From NCBI RefSeq assembly GCF_001544515.1, contig NZ_FCOL02000056.1, positions 1 to 32,462 on the forward strand: DNA of 32,462 nucleotides. The letters are read 5' to 3'. A program made the position numbers and the translations under genes. Below, piece after piece: positions 15,680 to 25,031 of this stretch. The notes below the pieces were generated by a model, which was given only the letters and a program-made list of their open reading frames with translations, did no database searches and was not told where the DNA came from. This DNA comes from Caballeronia terrestris. Its GTDB lineage: Bacteria > Pseudomonadota > Gammaproteobacteria > Burkholderiales > Burkholderiaceae. Within the stretch, counting starts at the first letter, position 1. Every line of letters begins with the position of its first letter.

Positions 15680-15701
15680 TGGCGGCGCGAGAGCGCCGCC
15701 A
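15680..15701. terminator. Bidirectional stem-loop with GAGA tetraloop
   Basis: TGGCGGCGC pairs perfectly with GCGCCGCCA across GAGA, directly after the peptide gene and just beyond the converging ABM gene stop at 15709. There is no T-tract. Confidence 0.6.
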
Positions 15702-15708
15702 CTATCGC

Positions 15709-16026
15709 TTACGGCTTGACGAGACTCTGCATCGGCTGCAGGAACTCGATCGTGCGTTCGCGCGAAAGGAGCCTCGGCAACGCCGCCTCGTAATCCTGCC
15801 GATACGGCAAGCCGAGATGATGCGCGCGGAAATACTCCGCGCTGCAAGCCCACGTCTCGTAGATAACGAGCGTCTCCGGTTCGTCCTTCGAGCGGTTCAC
15901 ATACGCGTTGACGAAATCGGGCTCCTCCGCCATCCGCTCGATGATCGCGATGAGCTTCGACTCCAGTTCCTCGCGATGCTCGGACCTGCCTGGCAGATGC
16001 ACGATGAACGACGTGTTTTCCTTCAT
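15709..16026 (-). CDS. Antibiotic-biosynthesis-monooxygenase (ABM) domain protein
   Basis: A 105-residue single-domain protein of the dimeric ferredoxin-like ABM fold. FIVHLPGRSEHREELESKL, the central EEPDFVNAYVNRSKDEPETLVIYETWAC and the pattern YFRAHH match the family (YgiN/ABM). Such proteins are cofactor-free quinol monooxygenases or related enzymes; the substrate is unknown. The ATG at 16026 is preceded by CGGAG; an upstream in-frame start lies over the SDR stop and is less likely. It follows the SDR gene by 23 bases in the same direction, so the two are probably one operon. Confidence 0.85.
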   Translation of the reverse strand: MKENTSFIVHLPGRSEHREELESKLIAIIERMAEEPDFVNAYVNRSKDEPETLVIYETWACSAEYFRAHHLGLPYRQDYEAALPRLLSRERTIEFLQPMQSLVKP

Positions 16027-16049
16027 GGCGATGCTCCGTGGGTCTGCGT

Positions 16050-16787
16050 TCAAAGCTGGCTCATGCCGCCGTCGATGATGATCTCCGTCCCGACGATGAA
16101 GCCCGATTCCGGCGACGCCAGATGCAGCACCGTCGCCGCGACTTCGCTGCTGCGCCCGAAGCGGCCGAGGGGAATCTGCGCTTGCAGTTGAGCGGCGACG
16201 TCGTCGGAGAGGCCGAGCTTTTCGTGCAGCGGCGTCGAGACGGGTCCCGGACTCACGACGTTCACGCGCACGCCGCGCGGCAGCAGTTCGGCCGAGAGCG
16301 TTTTCGCAAAGGTGATGAGCGCCGCCTTGCTCGCCGCATAGACCGACGACGCCGGCATGCCGATATGCGCGTTGATCGACCCGTTCAGCACGATCGATGC
16401 GCCTTCATTCAGAAGCGGCAGCACCGACTGGATCTGGAAGTACGCGCCCTTTACGTTAGTGTTGAAGCTTTCGTCCCACATCGCTTCGTCGACGTCGGGA
16501 AACGGCGCGAACTTCGCGATGCCCGCGTTGATGAAAAGCGCATCCAGACGGATGCCCTCGGCGGAGAGGCGCGCCGCGAGATCGCGGGCGGCGCTGACCG
16601 AGCCAGCATCGTTTGCGATCGCCAGCGCGTTCGCGCCGAGCGTTTCCTTCGCGGCGGCGAGCGTGGCCGCATCGCGGCCCGTGATCACGACGCGCGCGCC
16701 TTCGGCCGCGAATGCCTGCGCGGTCGCGAGGCCCATGCCGCTATTGCCACCGGTAACCAGCACGGTCTTGCCTTCGAATCGGTTCAT
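16050..16787 (-). CDS. Short-chain dehydrogenase/reductase
   Basis: A 245-residue classical SDR. The cofactor motif TGGNSGMG is at 12-19, NAG at 87-89, and the catalytic residues Asn111, Ser137, Tyr150 and Lys154 (YAASK) are all present. SPGPVSTPL and the C-terminal GTEIIIDGG are typical. Thr38-Gly-Arg after the second strand suggests NADP(H) preference. The ATG at 16787 has AGGAGAACG upstream. It leads the SDR-ABM pair and is divergent from the methyltransferase gene. Substrate unknown; the pairing with an ABM protein hints at quinone or aromatic compound detoxification. Confidence 0.93.
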   Translation of the reverse strand: MNRFEGKTVLVTGGNSGMGLATAQAFAAEGARVVITGRDAATLAAAKETLGANALAIANDAGSVSAARDLAARLSAEGIRLDALFINAGIAKFAPFPDVDEAMWDESFNTNVKGAYFQIQSVLPLLNEGASIVLNGSINAHIGMPASSVYAASKAALITFAKTLSAELLPRGVRVNVVSPGPVSTPLHEKLGLSDDVAAQLQAQIPLGRFGRSSEVAATVLHLASPESGFIVGTEIIIDGGMSQL

Positions 16788-16936
16788 GACGTTCTCCTGT
16801 GAACGTTGGTGAGTGTGTGAAGAGAGTGTGGACCGGCGCGCGCCGATTGCCGTACGACGTTCCCGATGAACACGTTCGATGGCGTCGCACGAGTTTGTAT
16901 CACGCGATTACTGGGTGGCGCAGCGAACATAACGAC

Positions 16937-16965
16937 TTGAACACGCCGGGAGCGTTACCTAAAGT
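16937..16965 (+). promoter_or_regulatory. Possible sigma-70 promoter for the methyltransferase gene
   Basis: TTGAAC and TAAAGT are separated by exactly 17 bases, giving 4/6 matches in each box, with a predicted transcript start about 60 bases before the ATG. Predicted by eye only. Confidence 0.35.
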
Positions 16966-17033
16966 TAGCTGCGATCTTTCGACGAGCCTCCGTTCGACCG
17001 ACGTTTTCATCAGATTTAAGGAAGGGTTGAGTT

Positions 17034-18083
17034 ATGGAGAACGCGCAAGTGACTTCCGCCGATGCAGGCGCCCAATCGCCCGCTGTCGCACCCGACCGGC
17101 TGTTGCAGATCGGCATGGGTTTCTGGGCTTCCAAGACGCTGCTGTCGGCGGTCGAACTCGGCGTGTTCACGCAGCTCGCGAGCGGTCCGCGCGATGCCGC
17201 CGATCTATCCGAAGCGCTCGGGTTGCATCCGCGCGGCGCGCTCGATTTCCTCGATACGCTCGTCGCGCTGAACCTGCTCCAGCGCGATGAAGGGCGCTAC
17301 AGCAATCCGCCCGACGCCGATCTCTTTCTCGACAAGGCGAAGCCGAGCTATGTCGGCGGCTTGCTGGAGATGGCCAACTCGCGGCTCTATCCGTTCTGGG
17401 CATCGCTCACGGAGGCGCTGCGCACGGGGCTGCCGCAGAACGAAGTGAAAAGCGGCGCCAATCTCTTCGATGCGATCTACCACGACGAAGCGTCTCTGCG
17501 CGGCTTCCTGCAGGCGATGAGCGGCGTGAGTCTCGGCGCGGCGAAAGCGATCGCGCGCAAGTTTCCCTGGGGCGATTACCGCACGTTCATCGATATCGGC
17601 GCGGCGCAGGGCGCGTTGCCGGTGCAGGTCGCGCTCGCGCATAAGCATCTGACGGGCGGGGGGTTCGATTTGCCGGCGGTGGGTCCGGTCTTCACCGAGT
17701 ACGTCGCGTCGCACGGGTTGCAGGATCGGCTGCGCTTTTATCCCGGCGATTTTTTCAGCGACGCATGCCCGAGCGCCGATGTGCTCGTGATGGGACACAT
17801 CCTGCACGACTGGGCGCTGCCACAGAAACTCGATCTGCTCGCAAAATGCCACGCGGCGCTGCCGAAGGGCGGATCGCTGATCGTGTATGACGCCGTGATC
17901 GACGACGAGCGGCGGCAGAATGCGTTCGGCTTGCTGATGAGCTTGAACATGCTGATCGAGACGCCCGGAGGGTTCGATTACACCGGCGCGCAGTGCATCG
18001 AATGGATGAAGGAGACGGGGTTCTCGGAAGTGCGTGTCGAACCGTTGGTCGGGGCGGATTCGATGGTGATTGGGGTGAAGTGA
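17034..18083 (+). CDS. SAM-dependent O-methyltransferase (COMT/hydroxyneurosporene type)
   Basis: A 349-residue methyltransferase. An N-terminal winged-helix dimerisation region (about 25-100, FWASKTLLSAVELGVFTQLA...) precedes the SAM-binding fold. The SAM loop reads FIDIGAAQG (about 185-193) instead of the usual D-x-G-G-G-x-G, and the family HD-W motif is present as ILHDWALPQK near 255, with the His a probable catalytic base. The architecture is that of acetylserotonin/caffeate-type O-methyltransferases, common near secondary-metabolism genes. AAGGAAGGG lies upstream of the ATG. It is divergent from the SDR-ABM pair and might modify a related hydroxylated aromatic substrate. No biosynthetic cluster is visible around it. 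Confidence 0.88.
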   Translation: MENAQVTSADAGAQSPAVAPDRLLQIGMGFWASKTLLSAVELGVFTQLASGPRDAADLSEALGLHPRGALDFLDTLVALNLLQRDEGRYSNPPDADLFLDKAKPSYVGGLLEMANSRLYPFWASLTEALRTGLPQNEVKSGANLFDAIYHDEASLRGFLQAMSGVSLGAAKAIARKFPWGDYRTFIDIGAAQGALPVQVALAHKHLTGGGFDLPAVGPVFTEYVASHGLQDRLRFYPGDFFSDACPSADVLVMGHILHDWALPQKLDLLAKCHAALPKGGSLIVYDAVIDDERRQNAFGLLMSLNMLIETPGGFDYTGAQCIEWMKETGFSEVRVEPLVGADSMVIGVK

Positions 18084-18139
18084 GGAACGCTTGTTATCAG
18101 GAAAGCCTCGCGACTCCGGGGCTCGTTTCGCAGATCAGA

Positions 18140-18412
18140 TCACTTCTCTCTCTGTATCGGAGCTTGCGTCACGCTCATGTACGTCTTGAGTTCAGGGGAA
18201 GAAAGCGCGAGTACGTTCGACAGCGAGACGCCTAGCTGCCGGGCGAATTCGTCGTCCAGTTTGAAATCGGACTCTTCCAAGAGAAGGGGAGCTTCCAACA
18301 CTTCGGCGGTCAATGCCGATGCCTTTCTTGTTTCGACCACGTGAATCAAAAGTCGCTGGCTGTCCGGTACGTACGACAGAATGATCGAAGACGGCTTGTG
18401 TTTCTGTGTCAT
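18140..18412 (-). CDS. Small hypothetical protein, possible immunity partner
   Basis: A 90-residue cytoplasmic protein without signal peptide or membrane helix, net acidic in its middle (LLEESDFKLDDEF). I do not recognise a family. The ATG at 18412 has AGAGGG about six bases upstream. It begins 23 bases after the stop of the 266-residue gene and has the same direction, a spacing typical of co-translated pairs such as effector then immunity. That role is inferred only from position and size. Confidence 0.65.
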   Translation of the reverse strand: MTQKHKPSSIILSYVPDSQRLLIHVVETRKASALTAEVLEAPLLLEESDFKLDDEFARQLGVSLSNVLALSSPELKTYMSVTQAPIQREK

Positions 18413-18435
18413 CAGTACCCTCTACATTGTTGGAA

Positions 18436-19236
18436 TCAGTCAAAAGGGTTTTCTTTGCTAATCCGATAGCCGTCCATGCCGCTACGAGGAAGGGCTATCG
18501 CTCTGCATACGTCCAGGTCTGCCTCGTAAGCCGCGAAGCAATCGACTTCGTCTGCTTCGCTGACTCCACGCTCGGCTATCTCCACGGCATCGTCTGACAG
18601 CACGCTCTCGCCCAACTCGAAAGACTCCGCATCACCAAGTGGTGCCGACTCCGCCTGCGCATAACTCTCCGACAAATCCGGCAAGCCGTATCGACTCACC
18701 CACCCGGCCCTGGCGAACATCGGCAGAAAGAGCGCGGGGGCAGCACGGACGGCCGCGTGCATCATCGCCTGATTGTTCGCATCGTGCGACGCGTCGCCTT
18801 CAGCCGCCGACGTATCCGGCACGTCGGGCCACGGCCCTTTTTTTTTAACGGGCAGTTCGCCATAGTCCTCCACGCCCCAAAAACTCGACGGCTCGTGCAA
18901 CTGCGAAGGCGCGACGAAGCCTCCGCTATACGCCGGCTCGCGCTCGACAACGTGCACGTCGCCCTTCCACACCGCGCGTCGCAGCGTATCAAGCGTGTGA
19001 TACGCCTTGCCCTTTCGATAATACGGAAACGACGCAACCAGAAAATCCTCGACGCGCTTGACGATCTCAGCGTTGCGCTCCCACACGTCGGGATAGACCC
19101 CATCGAGCATCCTGCGGCCCGCGTCTGCAGCGGCTTTTTTCTCGGGATCGGGGTACGAAAGCGAGCCGATTCGGTAGTCGCTCGCGAGGTCCATCGTATG
19201 GCGGAATCCGCCATAGTGCGTCAGCAATGACGTCAT
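18436..19236 (-). CDS. Uncharacterised effector-like protein
   Basis: A 266-residue protein with no signal peptide and no strong membrane helix. An N-terminal region (1-115) contains SYPDPEKKAAADAGRRML, YPDVWERNAEIVKRVEDFL and TLRRAVWKGDVHVVERE; a Pro/Lys linker (VKKKGPWPDVPDT) follows, then an Ala-rich part and an acidic segment (LGDAESFELGESVLSDDAVEIA), ending with CFAAYEADLDVCRAIA. The paired-cysteine end resembles C-termini I recall in polymorphic-toxin-like Burkholderia proteins, but here the end is short (PFD then stop), so it may be truncated. GGAAG precedes the ATG. A run of nine A in the coding strand (18838-18846) could slip. Its follower at 18140 may be a cognate immunity gene. Function unknown. 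Confidence 0.65.
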   Translation of the reverse strand: MTSLLTHYGGFRHTMDLASDYRIGSLSYPDPEKKAAADAGRRMLDGVYPDVWERNAEIVKRVEDFLVASFPYYRKGKAYHTLDTLRRAVWKGDVHVVEREPAYSGGFVAPSQLHEPSSFWGVEDYGELPVKKKGPWPDVPDTSAAEGDASHDANNQAMMHAAVRAAPALFLPMFARAGWVSRYGLPDLSESYAQAESAPLGDAESFELGESVLSDDAVEIAERGVSEADEVDCFAAYEADLDVCRAIALPRSGMDGYRISKENPFD

Positions 19237-19281
19237 TCGTCTTCCGAATTAATTGAAACGACGAAAGACTAACGCACCCTC

Positions 19282-19299
19282 TTCAGGACCTATCCTGAA
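19282..19299. other. Inverted repeat upstream of the effector-like gene
   Basis: TTCAGGA and TCCTGAA flank CCTA as a perfect 7-bp inverted repeat, between the phoD-like stop (19322) and the start at 19236. No T-tract follows, so it could be an operator or a weak terminator. Confidence 0.35.
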
Positions 19300-19321
19300 A
19301 ATCGCGCAAGGGCCTCATGGC

Positions 19322-21133
<1,812 letters not shown>

Positions 21134-21293
21134 GACAGTGCCTCTCGATCGACGGAAGCGCTAATGCCTGCGCGGCCCGCATGCGAAGCGGAGCGCGCTC
21201 GGCGTCGAGGCGCAGGGAATCGGTTGGATGTTCTGGCTGATGCAGCCGACGCTCGGTTCGGCGCTGCGTACGATCGCGAGAATTGCCTTACAA

Positions 21294-21320
21294 GCTATAA
21301 AGCAGAATAGGAAGTGTCAA
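21294..21320 (-). promoter_or_regulatory. Possible promoter for phoD
   Basis: On the minus strand a perfect -35 TTGACA (21320-21315) is followed after 15 bases by TATAGC (21299-21294). The spacing is short, so strength is doubtful. The leader to the ATG would be about 150 bases. Confidence 0.4.
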
Positions 21321-21399
21321 GAAAGGATTTCGAACGAACTCCGCCGATGCCGATGCCGATGCCGCTGCGCACGGATCGCGCCGCCTGCGGCATCGCGTC

Positions 21400-21603
21400 C
21401 TAGCGATCCTCGGCCATCGCCTTGAGGCGGTCGTTGCCGGCGTCGCGGGCGGCGTCGGCGGTCGCGAAATTCTCTTCCGACACGATCGACCGCTTGACCT
21501 CACGCGCGTCGAAATCGACGAGCGAAATCACCCACACGAAACCGCCTCCCTGCTCGGCGGTATGCACGACCGCATGCTTGCTCCCGTCGTTCGCTGATCC
21601 CAT
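21400..21603 (-). CDS. Small conserved-type hypothetical protein
   Basis: A 67-residue soluble protein (GSANDGSKHAVVHTAEQGGG onward) with a beta-rich first half (FVWVISLVDFDAREV) and a helical end rich in Ala and Asp/Glu. A GGGAGG site sits before tandem ATG codons; the second (21603) has the better spacing. No family is recognised. It lies downstream of the 130-residue gene in the same direction with a 109-bp gap, and upstream of phoD in direction of transcription. Confidence 0.7.
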   Translation of the reverse strand: MGSANDGSKHAVVHTAEQGGGFVWVISLVDFDAREVKRSIVSEENFATADAARDAGNDRLKAMAEDR

Positions 21604-21712
21604 CATGACCTCCCTTCTGAAAGAGATGCGCCCGGATACTGCGGCGAGCCCCAAGCCTAAACCTTTTTGGCTTCGGCGTGAGGGCAGTTTGATGACGGTT
21701 TCCAAGGCGACT

Positions 21713-22105
21713 TCATGCTTCGAAATCCAGCCCGCCGACGAGCACCGCGAACTCCGCCTGCGAGCGCGTTTCCAGATCGACGTCGCGCGCGCCTTGCCAT
21801 GCAGCAAGCTTCGCCGGAATCGCGTGCAGATAGCGCGCGAAGCGCTCCTCGCCGCCGGCATCGAACAGGCGTTCGATCTCCTCGCCATCCCACGTGAGGT
21901 ACACGTTCAGCGGGCACTCATAACCCGGCGGCGACCCACGCCCCTGCGCCACCCGCTCGGCGGCGACACGCACGCGCGTCGGCATGCGACTGCCCTCGTG
22001 CGGCATCACCTCGACGCGCACGCCGGCATCGAGCAGGCTCGCGATCCGGCTCGCGATGCGCGGTGCGAATTCGATGTCGAAGCGGCGCGCTTTCTCACGA
22101 TCCAC
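21713..22105 (-). CDS. Small hypothetical protein, possibly DUF5594
   Basis: A 130-residue soluble protein. It starts at GTG (22105), chosen because CGGAG lies about eight bases upstream and the sequence MDREKARRFDIEFAPRIASRIA then begins as expected for the small Burkholderia family I remember as DUF5594; that match is from memory and unsure. A second conserved-looking part is ECPLNVYLTWDGEEIERLF, and it ends GGLDFEA. No catalytic motif seen. It follows the 100-residue gene by 30 bases in the same direction. Confidence 0.65.
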   Translation of the reverse strand: MDREKARRFDIEFAPRIASRIASLLDAGVRVEVMPHEGSRMPTRVRVAAERVAQGRGSPPGYECPLNVYLTWDGEEIERLFDAGGEERFARYLHAIPAKLAAWQGARDVDLETRSQAEFAVLVGGLDFEA

Positions 22106-22135
22106 GGCGACACTCCGCGACACGCCTTCGCTGCC

Positions 22136-22438
22136 TCATACCGGCGGCAGGTCCTCCAGCGACTTCTCGATCTGCCCGTCCTGCACGCGCGCCTCGATGC
22201 CGATGTGCCCCGCCGTGTAGGGCAGCGCCGTCACCTTCGGGCCGAGGAACGTCCGGCCGCCGAGCGTGAAGAGCGTGCGAACTTCCTTGCCGCTCTTGAT
22301 CGCCTCGACGACCTGCGCGACATCGACGATCGTCGTGGGAGTCGTCCAGTCGTTGATGCCCGCGTCGAAGCTGCCCCAGCGAACGTTCGACACGCGGTCG
22401 TTGGTCCAGCGCACACCATCGATAGCCAGAGTAGACAT
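22136..22438 (-). CDS. Small hypothetical protein
   Basis: A 100-residue soluble, beta-strand-rich protein (STLAIDGVRWTNDRVSNVRW..., then GGRTFLGPKVTALPY). The ATG at 22438 has GGAGGCATCC upstream, with an in-frame ATG at 22450 overlapping that site. No family or motif recognised. With the genes at 21713 and 21400 it may form a three-gene unit of small proteins. Confidence 0.7.
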   Translation of the reverse strand: MSTLAIDGVRWTNDRVSNVRWGSFDAGINDWTTPTTIVDVAQVVEAIKSGKEVRTLFTLGGRTFLGPKVTALPYTAGHIGIEARVQDGQIEKSLEDLPPV

Positions 22439-22534
22439 GGATGCCTCCATCGCCTCGTTGTATCGGGCAATCGTAGCACTTTGTCGATGCTGTGGCGCTG
22501 CGTGGAGCGCGAGTGAAAGGCATGCCGCGGCGCA

Positions 22535-23434
22535 TCAAATCCCGAGCCTGCCGACGATGAAATCGACGAACGTCGTGAGCTTCGGCGTCGCGCGGCGGTC
22601 GCGCGGATAGACGAGATGCGCGGGCGACGGCTCCGGCAAATAGCGTTCGAGCAGCGCCACGAGCGCGCCGCTCGCGAGTTCCTCTTCGACCAGCACGCGC
22701 GGCTGCAACACGATGCCGAAGCCCGCGAGCGCCGCCTTCCTGAGCGCCTGCCCGTTGTTCGCCTTGAAGCGCGCGGCACGGGCCCGATGCTCGCGCGCTT
22801 CCGGCTCGTCGCCTTCGAGCCGCCAGCCCGCTTCGCGTCCCGTATGCACGAAGCCGAGGCACTCGTGCTCTGCGAGATCGCGCGGCGTGTGCGGCGTGCC
22901 GGCGCGCGCGAGATACGACGGCGCCGCGCACACCGCCATCTCGTAGGCCTTGAGCGGACGCGCGACGAAGCTCGCGTCAGCCAGACTCGCGAGCGTGCCG
23001 ATGCGCACGGCGGCATCGAACGCTTCGTCGACGAGATCGACAAGGCGATTCGACAAGTCCAGCTCGACGCTGATCTCCGGATACGTCGCGAGAAACTCCG
23101 TCACCACGGGTGTCACGAACTGCACGCCGTAAGTTAGCGGCACGGTCACGCGCAGAAGGCCGCGCGGCGTCGAGGTCATTGCTTCGGCGAGCGACTCGGC
23201 GGCATCGACGTCGACGAGAATGCGCCGGCAGCGCTCGTAATACTCACGGCCGATTTCGGTGAGGCTCTGGCGGCGCGTCGTGCGCACGATGAGCCGCGCG
23301 CCCAGCTTCGTTTCGAGTGTCTGCAAGTGCTTGCCGACCATCGCCGCCGAGATGTCGAAGCGCGCGGCGGCCGCCGTCATGTTCCCCGCGTCGACGACTT
23401 CCACGAAAACCCGCATGCTCAACAAGGTGTCCAC
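22535..23434 (-). CDS. LysR-family transcriptional regulator
   Basis: A 299-residue LysR regulator. The N-terminal winged helix (about 1-60) has DTLLSMRVFVEVVDAGNMTA followed by the recognition-helix region AARFDISAAMVGKHLQTLE; the effector domain (90-295) begins LLRVTVPLTYGVQFV and contains the inducer-pocket-like MAVCAAPSYLARAGTP. The subfamily (MTAAAA.F.IS) resembles the DhcR/CrgA-like group. GTG at 23434 was chosen because homologues usually begin with DTLLSM and a GGGAAAA stretch lies upstream; the ATG at 23485 gives a non-conserved 17-residue extension. It is divergent from the Spy-like gene and may regulate it or an unlinked target. Confidence 0.9.
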   Translation of the reverse strand: MDTLLSMRVFVEVVDAGNMTAAAARFDISAAMVGKHLQTLETKLGARLIVRTTRRQSLTEIGREYYERCRRILVDVDAAESLAEAMTSTPRGLLRVTVPLTYGVQFVTPVVTEFLATYPEISVELDLSNRLVDLVDEAFDAAVRIGTLASLADASFVARPLKAYEMAVCAAPSYLARAGTPHTPRDLAEHECLGFVHTGREAGWRLEGDEPEAREHRARAARFKANNGQALRKAALAGFGIVLQPRVLVEEELASGALVALLERYLPEPSPAHLVYPRDRRATPKLTTFVDFIVGRLGI

Positions 23435-23598
23435 CGCTATTTTTCCCAGACGTATCGGTTGTAAGCAGATGTCGCAACGCGCCATGACGGCCGCGCAATC
23501 GTGATACTAATAACGCGTTTTCGGCCAGGCGGTGCGTATCGGCGGCGGTTCGCCCCATGCACCGTGCGCCATTTTCCAATCGACAGAAGGTGTCACGC

Positions 23599-24090
23599 AT
23601 GAAAAAAACACTCGTTGCACTGGCGGCTTCCCTCGCTGTGAGCGCGGCTTTCGCGCAGTCTTCCGCACCCGTCGCGCCCTCCGCTTCGGCGCCTGGTGCG
23701 CAGCGCGAGGCGCACGTCGAGCAACGCATCACCGAATTGCACACGGCGCTCAAGATCACGCCGCAGCAGGAAGACCAGTGGTCGAAGTTCGCCGACATCA
23801 TGCGCGAGAACGCGCGCACGATGGGCGATCTGTATCGACAGCGCGTGGCGCAGCGCGACACGATGTCCGCACTCGACGACATGAAGCAGTACGGCCAGAT
23901 CACGCAGGCGAACGCGGACGGCACGAAGCGTCTCGTCGATGCATTCGAGCCGCTTTACACGAGCCTTTCGCCGGAGCAGAAAAAACTCGCCGATGCGAAT
24001 TTCCGCCAGGGCGGGCGCGAGCGCGGGCATCGCGAGCGGCGTCATCCGCGTGCGGCGGCGCCGGATACGGCATCGGTCACAAAGCCTTGA
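23599..24090 (+). CDS. Periplasmic LTXXQ/Spy-type protein
   Basis: A 163-residue exported protein. Residues 1-19 form a signal peptide (KKTLVALAASLAVSAAFA). The mature part is helical and carries the family motif twice in degenerate form: ITPQQEDQWSKFADIM (about 53-68) and LSPEQKKLADANF near 130. Family members (Spy, CpxP) are periplasmic chaperones or stress sensors. A basic His/Arg-rich tail follows. AAGG lies about ten bases before the ATG at 23599; an upstream ATG at 23557 would destroy the signal peptide start. A strong terminator follows at 24107. Confidence 0.88.
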   Translation: MKKTLVALAASLAVSAAFAQSSAPVAPSASAPGAQREAHVEQRITELHTALKITPQQEDQWSKFADIMRENARTMGDLYRQRVAQRDTMSALDDMKQYGQITQANADGTKRLVDAFEPLYTSLSPEQKKLADANFRQGGRERGHRERRHPRAAAPDTASVTKP

Positions 24091-24106
24091 CTTTGCCGAT
24101 GTTTTG

Positions 24107-24142
24107 AAAAGCGCCCGCAGCGTTTGATGCGGGCGCTTTTTT
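24107..24142 (+). terminator. Rho-independent terminator
   Basis: AAAAGCGCCCGCA pairs perfectly with TGCGGGCGCTTTT (13 bp, eight-base loop) and is followed by further T bases. It ends the Spy-like gene transcript. The loop and second arm contain CGTTTGATGCG, which recurs in two other intergenic regions. Confidence 0.88.
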
Positions 24143-24214
24143 GTTATCGCGACAAGCGTGCAAAATGCGCTGATAGCCGCTACGATCGCAAACCCTGAAT
24201 TTTCACGACCCGCC

Positions 24215-24646
24215 ATGACCGCACTCATCAAGATCGACCTGAGCACCGACCCCGCCGCTTTGAGGGTCGTGAAGGACGAAGCTGTCGCCGTCGAGTTCGC
24301 GGCGAGCGCGGGCGAACTGATGAGCCTCGAAGGCCCGAACCGCTACCAGCCAGGCGACGCCATCATCACCGGCGCGACGGGCGAACGCTGGGTCGTCTCG
24401 CGCCAACGTTTCGATGCGAAGTACCTGCCGGAGCAGAACGTCGTTCACGGGGAGCCGGGCACGTATCGCAACCGGCCGGCCGTCGTACTCGCGAAGGAAA
24501 TGCACGAAGCGTTTTCCCTCGCCCGCTCGGATGCCGGCGACATTCTTACCGGCGCGGCCGGCGACTGGGTCATGCAATACGCGCCCGGCGACTTTGGCGT
24601 CGTGAAAGCCGCGCGTTTCGCGAAGGTCTACAAGCGCGCGGACTGA
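24215..24646 (+). CDS. PGDYG-type small protein
   Basis: A 143-residue soluble protein. It begins TALIKIDLSTDPAALRVVKDE and contains MSLEGPNRYQPGDAIITGATGERW and a near-terminal YAPGDFGVVKAARF, the form of the PGDYG family (here PGDFG). These proteins are common in Burkholderiaceae and have no established role; the fold may be a small ligand-binding barrel. The ATG at 24215 was chosen because conserved sequence begins there; a clear ribosome-binding site is lacking. It converges on the gene at 24660. Confidence 0.75.
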   Translation: MTALIKIDLSTDPAALRVVKDEAVAVEFAASAGELMSLEGPNRYQPGDAIITGATGERWVVSRQRFDAKYLPEQNVVHGEPGTYRNRPAVVLAKEMHEAFSLARSDAGDILTGAAGDWVMQYAPGDFGVVKAARFAKVYKRAD

Positions 24647-24659
24647 CACGCGCGCCGCT

Positions 24660-25025
24660 TCACGCGAAGTCCTCCCCCATCTCGATCTCGACCGAACGCG
24701 GCACGGTCTCCTTGTTCGCGTACGCTTCTTCCAGCGCGCCCAGCTCCGCTTCCACGTAGGCGCGTAGCACCGCGTAACCGCGCGCGTGCGTGCGCACCGG
24801 CATCGCACGATGGCGCGCGAGCGCGGCGGGATCGAAGCGCACTTCGATCGTGATACGGCGCGCCGTCGAGCCGAAACGCATCGCGATGTAATGAATCACG
24901 AGCGAGGTCCGGCCCTCGTCGTCGATGCGTTCGGCGAACTGCGTCTGCTCGGGGAATAGATCGCTGATGACGTGCGCGAGCATGTCGATGTCGGTGCTCG
25001 GGCAGTCGTATTGGTAGTCGTCCAT
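24660..25025 (-). CDS. Small hypothetical protein, possibly DUF3022
   Basis: A 121-residue acidic soluble protein. MDDYQYDCPSTDIDMLAHV at the start, a central RRITIEVRFDPAALARHR and an acidic end agree with the Burkholderia family I remember as DUF3022; the match is from memory. No enzymatic motif is seen. It starts six bases after the YhfC-like gene stop, so is likely translated from the same transcript as ptxS and that protease. Confidence 0.7.
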   Translation of the reverse strand: MDDYQYDCPSTDIDMLAHVISDLFPEQTQFAERIDDEGRTSLVIHYIAMRFGSTARRITIEVRFDPAALARHRAMPVRTHARGYAVLRAYVEAELGALEEAYANKETVPRSVEIEMGEDFA

Positions 25026-25031
25026 GATCGG

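Noticed and set aside
18192..18443. An 83-codon minus-strand frame overlapping the 90-residue gene
   Set aside because: The 90-residue frame has the better-spaced ribosome-binding site (AGAGGG); the 83-codon frame overlaps the end of the upstream gene and has none.
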